Shown here: positions 45,682 to 54,022 of the stretch, piece after piece | How the letters are laid out: each line of letters starts with the position of its first letter | Position numbering within the stretch: position 1 is the first letter of the stretch | Origin: Gammaproteobacteria bacterium | GTDB taxonomy: Bacteria > Pseudomonadota > Gammaproteobacteria > Pseudomonadales > Azotimanducaceae | DNA: 64,000 bases | NCBI GenBank assembly: GCA_021773555.1 | Contig: JAJFKA010000012.1 | Span: forward strand, 62,001 to 126,000 | Direction: 5' to 3' | Made by a program: the position numbers and the translations under genes | Notes under the pieces: model-generated | What the model was told of the DNA's origin: nothing | Database searches by the model: none | Seen by the model: the letters and a program-made list of their open reading frames with translations, nothing else

Positions 45682-46409
45682 AAATCGCCCTGTATGTGTG
45701 TGCGGCGCTGGTTACCTTCATTACCTTTCTGGCGATCTTTGCACCGGCAACAATCGCCTTGTCATTCGTTAGCGTCGAGGACGTTCCGGGTCTAAACGTC
45801 GGCAATCTCGACGGATCAATCTGGAACGCCGAGGCGGACATCCAGTATCAGGAACTTCCTGCCTCCCACATCGCAACGGCGCTGTCAGTTTTACCTCTGT
45901 TCAGCGGTACCGTCCACATCGACGCGATCGTAACCGGTGCCGGACATGAACTGGCCCTGATGGTGACCAGGCAAAAACAGGTAATCTCAATCGAAAACCT
46001 TGATGGACACATTGACGCCACCTATGTGAATCGGCTGGCCCGCCGTTACGGGCTGAACTTCTCAGGCGAACTGCAGCTGCGCCAGATAAACCTCGTAACG
46101 GACCAGAAATGGATCACCGCTGCCGGCGGATCCGCCCTCTGGAATGGCGGCAAGGTCGTATTGACGACGGCTGTGAGTTATCAGTCGTTCGAACTGCCCG
46201 CACTGCTGGCAACACTTTATTTTGAGGACGATCAGTTAAACCTGGATATTACTCACAAGGAACTAAAGGTGATTCGCATTGTCTTGCAAAGAGATGGTTG
46301 GGCGAAAATTGAACTAACCGGCAGACTCTTTCAATTGGTAAATTTGCCGCAACCGGGTAACCTCGGTCTCGACGAAACTATCCTGCAACTGGAAGAGAAA
46401 ATACTGTAA
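45678..46409 (+). CDS. gspN: Type II secretion system protein N
   Basis: GspN of 243 residues: one N-terminal TM helix (residues 4-28) then a periplasmic beta-rich domain with the family phrase NLDGSIWNAEA and VLPLFSGTVHID. It is an accessory inner-membrane part of the type II secretion machine. It forms a short group with gspC and gspD; gspE-M are not in the window. Confidence 0.85.
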   Translation: MKIALYVCAALVTFITFLAIFAPATIALSFVSVEDVPGLNVGNLDGSIWNAEADIQYQELPASHIATALSVLPLFSGTVHIDAIVTGAGHELALMVTRQKQVISIENLDGHIDATYVNRLARRYGLNFSGELQLRQINLVTDQKWITAAGGSALWNGGKVVLTTAVSYQSFELPALLATLYFEDDQLNLDITHKELKVIRIVLQRDGWAKIELTGRLFQLVNLPQPGNLGLDETILQLEEKIL

Positions 46410-46516
46410 GGTAAGCCTCCAGTTGAGGTGCAACCAAGAGAATCACTCTGGACCTTTTTTTCGATTTATTTCAACAACATAGCCGCAGACTGGCTGCCCT
46501 TGCGAACTTCCTGTTA

Positions 46517-47389
46517 GTGGCTTTGCTGGGCCTGATCCTGGCACGAAGCGTACTCTTTTTCCTGGAGAATACTGGCGACGCAGTGACCGCTCGTCTGTCA
46601 CCTCTGGCGGCACCAAAAGTGTCAGAACCTGTCAGTAAAATCGACATCGCCAGCCTGAATCTATTCGGCACGGTCCAGCGTAACATCGTGGTGCCGACCA
46701 CTGATGCTCCGGCAACAAAGCTTAACCTTCTGCTTCAGGGTGTATTTCTAGCAGAGCAGGCGGAAAACTCCAGCGCCATTGTCGCCGGAAATGGCAAGGA
46801 AGGAGAGTTGTTCAACATCGGTGACACCCTACCGGGCAACGCGGTGCTTGCCGCTGTACTTGAAGACCATATTCTGCTGCGTCGTGGCGGGCGTATGGAA
46901 AAACTGATGTTTTCCGACAATACCGTTGGCTCTGGTGTGACCAGACTGGAATCAGAAACACCTGAGTCCCAGCAGATATCTGAACCGACCAAAACCAGGC
47001 TACAACAGGTCCGGGAACGGCTGGCCGAAAGGCAACAATCCGTGAAAACGCAGCGGCCCAGTACCCCGGGCTCCACGTTGAAGAATTATGTGTCGGAGTA
47101 TCGTGACAAGATTGAAGCCAATCCTGACCAGGTGCTCGCTGAGCTGGGGATGAGCGAAGTCACTGAAGGTGAGACGAAGGCTTACAAACTTGATAGCGCG
47201 GTCTCCGATACAACCCTCATGCAGGCTGGACTGCAAACGGGTGATGTCATTTTGTCGGTCAATGGTCAGCCGGTGGCAGAAGTGATCAACGATACTGAGG
47301 CGATTGACCGGGCGATGCAAAGCCAGCGGGTACGCGTTGAAGTCAAACGTGGAAACCGACGTTTCTTCCTGACCGTGCCGATTCCCTGA
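46517..47389 (+). CDS. gspC: Type II secretion system protein C
   Basis: GspC links the inner membrane platform to the GspD secretin. From the GTG at 46517 it has 290 residues: a TM helix at the very start, the HR domain (KLNLLLQGVFLAEQAENS to about residue 150) and a C-terminal PDZ domain (GDVILSVNGQPV). The GTG start would leave the TM helix without a cytoplasmic tail and has no ribosome binding site. The frame stays open upstream, and a CTG at 46448 preceded by AAGAG (46436-46440) would give the expected 23-residue tail, so the true start may be non-ATG. Confidence 0.87.
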   Translation: MALLGLILARSVLFFLENTGDAVTARLSPLAAPKVSEPVSKIDIASLNLFGTVQRNIVVPTTDAPATKLNLLLQGVFLAEQAENSSAIVAGNGKEGELFNIGDTLPGNAVLAAVLEDHILLRRGGRMEKLMFSDNTVGSGVTRLESETPESQQISEPTKTRLQQVRERLAERQQSVKTQRPSTPGSTLKNYVSEYRDKIEANPDQVLAELGMSEVTEGETKAYKLDSAVSDTTLMQAGLQTGDVILSVNGQPVAEVINDTEAIDRAMQSQRVRVEVKRGNRRFFLTVPIP

Positions 47390-47429
47390 TCCACCCAAAT
47401 TTCGCTATTCGAGGTATTTTTCCCAGATA

Positions 47430-49370
47430 ATGATGTTGTTTACTTACCCGCTCTCAAAGGCACTTATCAAGATGCAAACCTGCAAAGCAAAGGCTTACGT
47501 TCGCCTGATCCTTCTGGTCGTATTGCTTGGTTCCACTTCGTCCTCGCTGCTCGCACAGGACAATTGGAAAATTAACATGAAGAACGCCGACATTCGCGAG
47601 TTCATCTCCCAGGTATCGACGATCACGGGGCGAAGTTTTGTGGTTGACCCGCGAGTAAAAGGTAATGTCACCGTTGTGTCCAATACTCCCATGGATGCCG
47701 ACGCGGTTTACGAACTTTTTTTAAGCGTCCTCAGAGTGCACAGTTTTGCCGCGGTGCCTTCCGGAAATGTCACCAAGATTGTGCAGCAGGTACTCGCCAA
47801 ACAAAGCAGCAATCCCAACGACTTCAACGTCAATCCAGATTCTGAAGAGTTGATAACGCATGTCATCTCTATACGAAACGCAGCTTCAACAGAGATGGTT
47901 AAGATTCTGCGTCCGCTTATTCCCCAATACGGACATGTCGCCGGACTGGACAATCCCAACGTTCTGATCATCAGTGATCACGCTTCAAACATTGATCGAC
48001 TGGTCAGCATTATCAAGCGGGTTGATGTGGCCGATGATCTGGAAATTGCCATCGTTAATCTTGAAGAATCCTGGGTTGAAGACATGGTGGCACTCCTCGA
48101 AGAACTCGCCCCCGACCAGATTGGTAAAGGCTCGAAGGGTCCGAACAAAATTACCATCGTTGCCAGTGAAAGAACCAATTCTCTGGTACTGAAAGGCGAA
48201 AAAGATACCATAAAGAGAGTGCAGGACCTGATCAAACAATTGGATGTGCCTGCCAACCGAACCGGCGGAATCCAGATTGTCCGCCTTGCTCACTCCGATG
48301 CAAAACTAATGGCAGATATCCTGAATAATCTGGTCGCGGACAAGGGCACTAAAGACAAACCCGGCTTGAATGTCGATATCAGCATCCAGGCGGATGAAGC
48401 ACTGAATGCTCTGGTCATTCGAGCAGACCCATCAACCATGATGGACCTGAAAGATATCATCGCAGGGCTGGACGTAAGACGTCTGCAGGTGCTGATTGAG
48501 GCTGCTATTGTGGAAGTCACGACCGACTTCAGTCGTCAGCTTGGATCTGAACTGTTCGTCGGTGATGCCGCCAGCGGCACCACACCTGTCGGGTTTACAG
48601 CACCCTCGGGGACGCTTGCACAACTGCTGCAAAACCTCGCACTGGCAACTCCCGGACCTATTTCACTGGGTGAAGCCCCGCTGGTGGGTGGTGGCAGATT
48701 CAGCAACACAGGCACCAGCTTCGCGTTCATCATCAGTGCACTGGCATCCAACAGTAACGTCAATCTGCTGTCCACACCCAGCATTACGACGATGGATAAT
48801 GAAGAGGCCAAGATCGTCGTCGGTCAGAATGTCCCCTTCCGAACGGGCTCCACCGTAAGCGGAAGTCAGGGCGCCAACAACCCCTTCACCACAATTCAGC
48901 GCGAAGATGTGGGTCTTACCCTGGAAGTAACCCCGCATATCAATGAGGGCAATCTGGTACGACTGAAGATTCATCAGGAAGTATCAGAAGTAGACACCTC
49001 AAGTCTCGCAGCAATCGGTACCGAGGCAGCAGCGGACCTCATCACCAACAAACGCACGATTGATACCACGATTCTGGTTGATGACCAGGAGGTTATCATT
49101 CTCGGCGGTCTGATCCGGGACAAGGAAACCCGAGGCGTATCGAAGGTGCCTATCCTTGGCAGCATCCCTGGTTTGGGATTCCTGTTCCGGAGCGAAACCA
49201 AGTCACATGAAAAACAGAATCTGTTGGTGTTCCTGCGCCCCACCGTGCTGACCAGTAAGACAGACATCTCGACCCAGACCAAACGAAAATACCGCAATGT
49301 GTTCGAAGTTGAGATAGAAGGTACCGATCCCACGGATGAGTTGCGTGAATTATTCAATGGAAATCATTGA
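47430..49370 (+). CDS. gspD: Type II secretion secretin GspD
   Basis: Secretin of 646 residues. Signal peptide (about 1-42), N0 domain (NWKINMKNADIREFISQVS), then N1-N3 domains, and the secretin core with VPFRTGSTVSGSQG and EVIILGGLIRDKE. It forms the outer membrane channel for folded exoproteins. The start has ATGATG with a second in-frame Met at 47433. Overlaps plsB at the 3' end. Confidence 0.95.
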   Translation: MMLFTYPLSKALIKMQTCKAKAYVRLILLVVLLGSTSSSLLAQDNWKINMKNADIREFISQVSTITGRSFVVDPRVKGNVTVVSNTPMDADAVYELFLSVLRVHSFAAVPSGNVTKIVQQVLAKQSSNPNDFNVNPDSEELITHVISIRNAASTEMVKILRPLIPQYGHVAGLDNPNVLIISDHASNIDRLVSIIKRVDVADDLEIAIVNLEESWVEDMVALLEELAPDQIGKGSKGPNKITIVASERTNSLVLKGEKDTIKRVQDLIKQLDVPANRTGGIQIVRLAHSDAKLMADILNNLVADKGTKDKPGLNVDISIQADEALNALVIRADPSTMMDLKDIIAGLDVRRLQVLIEAAIVEVTTDFSRQLGSELFVGDAASGTTPVGFTAPSGTLAQLLQNLALATPGPISLGEAPLVGGGRFSNTGTSFAFIISALASNSNVNLLSTPSITTMDNEEAKIVVGQNVPFRTGSTVSGSQGANNPFTTIQREDVGLTLEVTPHINEGNLVRLKIHQEVSEVDTSSLAAIGTEAAADLITNKRTIDTTILVDDQEVIILGGLIRDKETRGVSKVPILGSIPGLGFLFRSETKSHEKQNLLVFLRPTVLTSKTDISTQTKRKYRNVFEVEIEGTDPTDELRELFNGNH

Positions 49371-51783
49371 ACCCGTTCGACGTTTCCAGTTCCATGTCTC
49401 GCGTCGATTGCTGTTCAGTTGGATCAAACCAACCATTCTTGGTTGCAGCACATCTGAACTGGGGCTGACAACAGACGACCTGATTTGTTATGTACTGCCG
49501 TTTCGTTCAATCGCCGACATGATGGTGACTGACAAGGCCTGTGAGGATGCGGGACTGCCGAGGCCCACCGAGCCAATTGAAACGCTCAATGAAAGACGCG
49601 CGGTATTTTTCCTCGGCCATCCGGAAGGTCGTTTTGGCAGGAAGACCCTGCGCCAGCAGTCGACGCGGATGTCGCGTCTGTTTGACCATGTGGTACCCGA
49701 TGGGAAAACAATCAAGATAGTTCCGGTTTCCGTATTCTGGGGGCACCAGCCTGATCAGGAGAAATCGCTGTTCAAACTGCTGCTGTCGGAAAACTGGACG
49801 GTCACCAGTCGATTCAAAAAATTACTGAGTGTTGTATTTCACCCGAACCATATTCTCATTCAGTTTGGCGAACCATTAATGCTTTCGTCGATAACCGAGT
49901 CAGAACTCGATCGCCAAAAACACCGGCGGAAGCTTCTGCGTATCCTAAGGGTGCACTTCAACAGTCAGAAGCAAGCGATTATCGGACCGGACTTATCCCA
50001 CCGTCGAACCCTGATTAACAATGTTATCGAAAGCGAAGATGTGCGCACGGCAATCACAAAAGAAGTGTCAAAAACGAAAGCTCCGCTGCACAAGGTGGAA
50101 GCCAAAGCATTAAAGCACGCCAGGGAAATCGCATCACACCAGTCCTATCGGGTTATCCGGTTCTTCCATGTACTACTCACCTGGTTGTGGAACAACCTGT
50201 ACGATGGCATCCAGGTTAATAACATCGACCGGGTGAAGCGCCTCGCCCAGTCACATGAAATTGTCTACACGCCCTGTCATCGCAGCCACATCGATTATCT
50301 GCTGTTATCTTTTGTGTTGTACCAGAATGGCCTGACGCCGCCGCATATTGCTGCCGGTAAAAACCTGAACCTGCCGGTTATAGGTTCACTGCTCCGCCGA
50401 GCAGGTGCTTTCTATATGCGTCGCTCATTCAAGGGCGATAACTTATACAAGGCGGTGTTCGATGAATATCTGCATCAGATGTTTACCAAAGGCTACTCGG
50501 TAGAATATTTCATTGAAGGTGGCAGGAGTCGAACCGGCAGGACACTGGTTCCGCGCACGGGCATGCTGAGTATGACGCTGCGCAGTTTTCAAAAAGACTC
50601 CTCCAGACCCATCTGTTTGATGCCGGTCTATTTCGGCTATGAGCGGGTGCTTGAATCGACTACCTACCTGGGTGAGCTTTCCGGAAAGAACAAGAAAACC
50701 GAATCCATTTTTGATCTGTTCAAGATATTCAGGTCGTTCAAGTATTCCTTCGGTGAGGTCACCGTAAACTTCGGGCAGCCACTGCTGCTGGCAGAATTCC
50801 TGGATGAAGAATTGCCAGAGTGGCAAACCCAATCGAACACTGCCGATTTTTCTCGAGCCTGTGTCAGGTTGGCGAATGAATTAGCAACTCGCATCAACAG
50901 CGCCGCAGCAATCAATGTGGTCGGTCTTGTGGCGACTGCAGTCCTCAGCACCCCACGACATACCATCGAGGAAACACACCTGATCAGCCAGCTTGAGGTA
51001 TTACGTCAACTGGCCAGGGACGCCGATGAGGATCACTCTGTGACCAGTCTGACTGCCGCGGAGATTCTGGCAATGGCGATTACGATCACCGGCCTGAAGC
51101 GCACAGAGCACGCATTCGGCGTAACCATCAGCGCATCGTCCGACCTGGCAATTCTACTTACCTATTACGGTAATAACATACTGCACATGTTCGCCCTGCC
51201 TTCACTGGTCGCAAGATTCGTGAAATCCAAACAGTCCTGTACCCAGGAACAAGTGGAGGAATATGTCGCGAAGCTTTACCCGTTCCTGAAGGCCGAATTT
51301 TTCCTGCGCAAATTCGATGAACAACAAGTCGCCCGAATTATCGAATCCTTCGCACGGCTTGGTCTCATCACCGTGAATAACGGCACGATCACAACGGCCC
51401 CTACCGCGAGTGATTACTACGCGTCTCTCCAGGAACTGGGTGAAATCATCGAACCCACACTGGAGCGATTCCAGATCGTTGCCGCCTTGCTGATGGCTGA
51501 CGAACCAAGAACGATCCGTGAACTCGAAGTCGTTGCAGCAGCCGTAGCCGAGCAACTATCTGCAATCTACGGTATTAACTCCCCGGAGTTTTTCGAACGC
51601 TCGCTTTTTGCAACTTTCATCGGCAGCCTGAAATCCCGACAGCTCATCTCAACCGAGGGCAGCATCGTCCGGAGAGAAGAGGGCTTTCTGGATTTGATAG
51701 AGCTCACTTCCTCGACGCTTGACGCAGACGTGCAGTACAACATCCTCCAGGCTGTTTCACCGCGGACTACGGCTTTGCCGTAG
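49357..51783 (+). CDS. plsB: Glycerol-3-phosphate 1-O-acyltransferase
   Basis: PlsB of about 808 residues. The acyltransferase block I is CHRSHIDYLLLSF (HX4D, near residue 308), block II region HIAAGKNLNLP, block III YFIEGGRSRTGR, and block IV LMPVYFGYE. It starts phospholipid synthesis in the inner membrane. An upstream ATG at 49336 would add 7 residues. The start overlaps gspD by 14 bases. The last residues (TTALP) and the stop codon come from the first palindrome of the repeat array, so the native 3' end has been altered. Confidence 0.95.
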   Translation: MEIIEPVRRFQFHVSRRLLFSWIKPTILGCSTSELGLTTDDLICYVLPFRSIADMMVTDKACEDAGLPRPTEPIETLNERRAVFFLGHPEGRFGRKTLRQQSTRMSRLFDHVVPDGKTIKIVPVSVFWGHQPDQEKSLFKLLLSENWTVTSRFKKLLSVVFHPNHILIQFGEPLMLSSITESELDRQKHRRKLLRILRVHFNSQKQAIIGPDLSHRRTLINNVIESEDVRTAITKEVSKTKAPLHKVEAKALKHAREIASHQSYRVIRFFHVLLTWLWNNLYDGIQVNNIDRVKRLAQSHEIVYTPCHRSHIDYLLLSFVLYQNGLTPPHIAAGKNLNLPVIGSLLRRAGAFYMRRSFKGDNLYKAVFDEYLHQMFTKGYSVEYFIEGGRSRTGRTLVPRTGMLSMTLRSFQKDSSRPICLMPVYFGYERVLESTTYLGELSGKNKKTESIFDLFKIFRSFKYSFGEVTVNFGQPLLLAEFLDEELPEWQTQSNTADFSRACVRLANELATRINSAAAINVVGLVATAVLSTPRHTIEETHLISQLEVLRQLARDADEDHSVTSLTAAEILAMAITITGLKRTEHAFGVTISASSDLAILLTYYGNNILHMFALPSLVARFVKSKQSCTQEQVEEYVAKLYPFLKAEFFLRKFDEQQVARIIESFARLGLITVNNGTITTAPTASDYYASLQELGEIIEPTLERFQIVAALLMADEPRTIRELEVVAAAVAEQLSAIYGINSPEFFERSLFATFIGSLKSRQLISTEGSIVRREEGFLDLIELTSSTLDADVQYNILQAVSPRTTALP

Positions 51784-51784
51784 T
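51766..51784. terminator. Perfect palindrome covering the plsB stop
   Basis: ACTACGG-CTTTG-CCGTAGT is a 7-bp perfect hairpin, the first element of the repeat array. It includes the plsB TAG. It may stop or stabilise the plsB transcript; no T-run follows. Confidence 0.5.
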
Positions 51785-51970
51785 CGCCGAAAGCTGTTTA
51801 GGACAACGGCTTTGCGCAGCAAAACGTAGTCGCCGAAAGCCGTTTGCGAAGCAAACTGCGAAAGGCAAAATCTCCGAAACCTCACGATCTCTGAGCTTGA
51901 ACAAACTACGGCTTTGCAACGCCAACAGCGAAAAGCAAAAACTCCGAACTCCGAGGATCTGTAAGCTGTA

Positions 51971-52095
51971 ACCCGAAAAGCGGTAACGGGACCTGTCGTC
52001 TCCGCTGGCTCGCAACCTTCCAGGTTGCCCTCAGTCGCAATTGAGCCTGTAGTCTCAATTACTCTTTCGGTGCTTCACCTTGAAGGCTACGCCAA
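51971..52095. repeat. 125-bp long repeat unit, copy 1
   Basis: Identical to 52386-52510 except one base (A at 52077, G at 52492). It carries internal hairpins CAACCT/AGGTTG, AATTGAG/CTCAATT and GGTG-CTT-CACC. This copy is the core of the closed structure at 51975-52116. Confidence 0.9.
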
Positions 52096-52116
52096 CAGGT
52101 CCCGCCACCGCTTTTC
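51975..52116. other. Structured element closed by a 20-bp stem
   Basis: GAAAAGCGGT (51975-51984) pairs with ACCGCTTTTC (52107-52116), and CGGGACCTGT (51987-51996) pairs with ACAGGTCCCG (52095-52104). Together these are 20 base pairs around a symmetric 2x2 internal loop. Three smaller hairpins lie inside. It could be a structured RNA, a non-autonomous mobile element with long arms, or a DNA cruciform. Strand of any transcript is unknown. Confidence 0.65.
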
Positions 52117-52385
52117 TACACCACGGCTTTGCGCAGCAAAACGTGGTGGCCGATAGCTGTTTGCATCGCAAACTGCGAAAGGCAAATCTCCAAAATCCCA
52201 CGATCTCTGAGCTTGAACAAACCGCGGCTTTGCGAAGCAAAAACGAGGTCGCAGGCAGACTGTTTGCACCGCAAACTGCGAAAGGTAAGACACGGCTTTG
52301 CGCAGCAAAACGTGGTCGCCGATAGCTGTTTGCAACGCAAACTGCGAAAGGCAAAATCTCCGAACTCCCACCATCTGTGATTTGA

Positions 52386-52510
52386 ACCCGAAAAGCGGTA
52401 ACGGGACCTGTCGTCTCCGCTGGCTCGCAACCTTCCAGGTTGCCCTCAGTCGCAATTGAGCCTGTAGTCTCAATTACTCTTTCGGTGCTTCGCCTTGAAG
52501 GCTACGCCAA
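52386..52510. repeat. 125-bp long repeat unit, copy 2 (lacks 3' arm)
   Basis: Second copy, offset 415 bp from copy 1. The left arm (GAAAAGCGGT, 52390-52399, and CGGGACCTGT, 52402-52411) is present, but the matching right arm is replaced by AGAGGTAAACC and the next short unit. Its single difference turns CACC into CGCC, which still pairs with GGTG through a G-U wobble. Confidence 0.9.
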
Positions 52511-52642
52511 GAGGTAAACCACGGCTTTGCGCAGCAAAACGTGGTCGCCGAAAGCTGTTTGCGACGCAAACAGCGAAAGGCAAAAACTCCGAACTTCCAC
52601 CATCTGTGAACAAAGAGGGCTTTGCGCAACAAAACCTAGCGC

Positions 52643-53302
52643 TCAAAGACTACTCAGGTAAACATCAAACTGGCTCGATTTCCCCTTAACTGAATGGGAT
52701 GGTTTTCCGGCTGGGTAGTCATTCGTTGACGCACTTTCTAATGGACGCTTGACGACTATTCTGCGGCAACCTGTTGCCTGTGCGGCCGAGATCAGTTGCG
52801 ACACATCCTGGTCCTTGCCGATAAAGCGCTGCAAAAATTGCATTTCACCTTTTACCTGCGCCGTTTTTCTGCGGGACGGGAACATCGGGTCAATCAGTAT
52901 TGCGTCGAACTGTGGGTTACCATGGGTCAGGTAGCGTATCGAGTCATCGCGCAGCAGGGTCAGCCGACTGACGATGCCAGCCAGGTCCGGATCGTGGCTT
53001 GCACGCTCAAGCGCATCACGGAGTAACATGGCGAGTACATTTGATCTTTCCAGCATGGTTACCTGACATCCCAGTGATGCCAGCAGAACCGCATCTCGTC
53101 CAAGTCCGGCAGTACAGTCGAGCACCTTGAGATCTTTTTTCGCACCAATCGCCCTGGCAACATGCTCCGCTTTGCCCCCGCCTTTTCTGAGACGATAACT
53201 GAACCCTGCATCACCGAAGTCGATCAGCAGCGGATGTTGATGACTGAAACTATCCACCAGCCGAAGGCCGGCTAAGCTTTGTTGCAGCAGGTAACGACCC
53301 AT
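52643..53302 (-). CDS. rsmJ: 16S rRNA (guanine(1516)-N(2))-methyltransferase
   Basis: RsmJ (YhiQ) of about 219 residues, a Rossmann methyltransferase. The SAM site is VLDCTAGLGRDAVLLASLG and the catalytic-side motif is DAILIDPMFPSRRKTAQVKG, which is characteristic. The ATG at 53302 has GGAG five bases upstream and is preferred to GTG at 53308. It ends right at the repeat array. Confidence 0.93.
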   Translation of the reverse strand: MGRYLLQQSLAGLRLVDSFSHQHPLLIDFGDAGFSYRLRKGGGKAEHVARAIGAKKDLKVLDCTAGLGRDAVLLASLGCQVTMLERSNVLAMLLRDALERASHDPDLAGIVSRLTLLRDDSIRYLTHGNPQFDAILIDPMFPSRRKTAQVKGEMQFLQRFIGKDQDVSQLISAAQATGCRRIVVKRPLESASTNDYPAGKPSHSVKGKSSQFDVYLSSL

Positions 53303-53320
53303 TAACACTCCATCAGATAA

Positions 53321-54022
53321 TCATTTCGGAGCGCTGGTGCCTGGAACACTGGCAACCTGTTCGCGAAGATATTCGGGTTCTGCATTCATCGCATCGATTG
53401 TCTCCCCCCGGTTCATTTTGTCCGTACCGATGTCGAGTAAGTCGTGTGCCTGGATGACGGGCTCGGTCATAATCCCGGCCATTTTTACTCCGATGGCTTT
53501 CTCAAGCTTTTCTCTGAACTGCCAGCCTTCGCCAATTCCGACCCAGCTCAATTCGTCAGCAGGGCTGCCTAACCGGGGAGCGAGGGAGCAATCCAGGACT
53601 GCTTCTGATCCGTACAAAACCGGAAGCTTATTGACGATATTGTAGGCACCAAGGAACACTTCTTCCTTCCTCGCAGTCAACGCAACATAGATATTCATGG
53701 CGCCACTGCGGCGAAATTCACCTGCCGCGAGGCAGGCAAGGGTAGAAACAGGTATCACGGGTGTTTTCAATCCGTATCCAAGACCCTGAACTACGCCAAC
53801 GGCAATTCGCAAGCCGGTGAAAGATCCAGGACCCCGACCAAAAACGATGGCATCGAGGTCAGACAATGGCAGACCCGCTTGCGCAAGCAGATTGTCAACG
53901 TTAGGTAGTATTTCACGACTATGCGATCCAGGGGATTGCGTGGTGAAGATGTGGCGCTGTTCACCAACCTGGATACCGAGGACGGTTGCATTGAATGATG
54001 TATCGATTGCCAGCAGATTCAC
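53321..54022 (-). CDS. tsaB: tRNA t6A synthesis protein TsaB
   Basis: TsaB (YeaZ) of 233 residues, an inactive ASKHA-fold partner of TsaD in making the t6A37 base of tRNA. The N-terminus MNLLAIDTSFNATVLG and GRGPGSFTGLRIAVGVVQGL are typical. It overlaps the yoaA stop by four bases (ATGA). Confidence 0.95.
   Translation of the reverse strand: MNLLAIDTSFNATVLGIQVGEQRHIFTTQSPGSHSREILPNVDNLLAQAGLPLSDLDAIVFGRGPGSFTGLRIAVGVVQGLGYGLKTPVIPVSTLACLAAGEFRRSGAMNIYVALTARKEEVFLGAYNIVNKLPVLYGSEAVLDCSLAPRLGSPADELSWVGIGEGWQFREKLEKAIGVKMAGIMTEPVIQAHDLLDIGTDKMNRGETIDAMNAEPEYLREQVASVPGTSAPK

Larger units (their letters stand above)
51766..52640. repeat. Array of palindromic repeats between plsB and rsmJ
   Basis: About 875 bases made of two repeat types. 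The short unit (about 65-100 bp) contains TTTGC-N3-GCAAA often flanked by CCACG/CGTGG, then GTTTGC-N3-GCAAAC, then GCGAAAGGCAAA and CTCCGAA. Copies start near 51806, 51908 (internally deleted), 52123, 52224 (partial), 52291, 52519 and 52615 (partial), plus a fragment at 51766. The longer unit is listed separately. The array sits exactly between two convergent stops, like REP/BIME elements, and no transposase is near. Frames across it are low-complexity and not coding. Confidence 0.85.

Noticed and set aside
45678-49370. A complete type II secretion operon
   Set aside because: Only gspN, gspC and gspD are present; no ATPase, pseudopilin or prepilin peptidase gene is in the window.
51767-52495. 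Several minus- and plus-strand open frames of 64-128 codons in the repeat array
   Set aside because: They are built from the same repeated peptides (such as RFAAQSR and LPFAVC) in more than one frame, which is what repeats without stops produce, not protein selection.
51766-52640. CRISPR array
   Set aside because: Repeats are palindromic units of unequal length joined directly, without unique spacers of constant size, and no cas genes are present.
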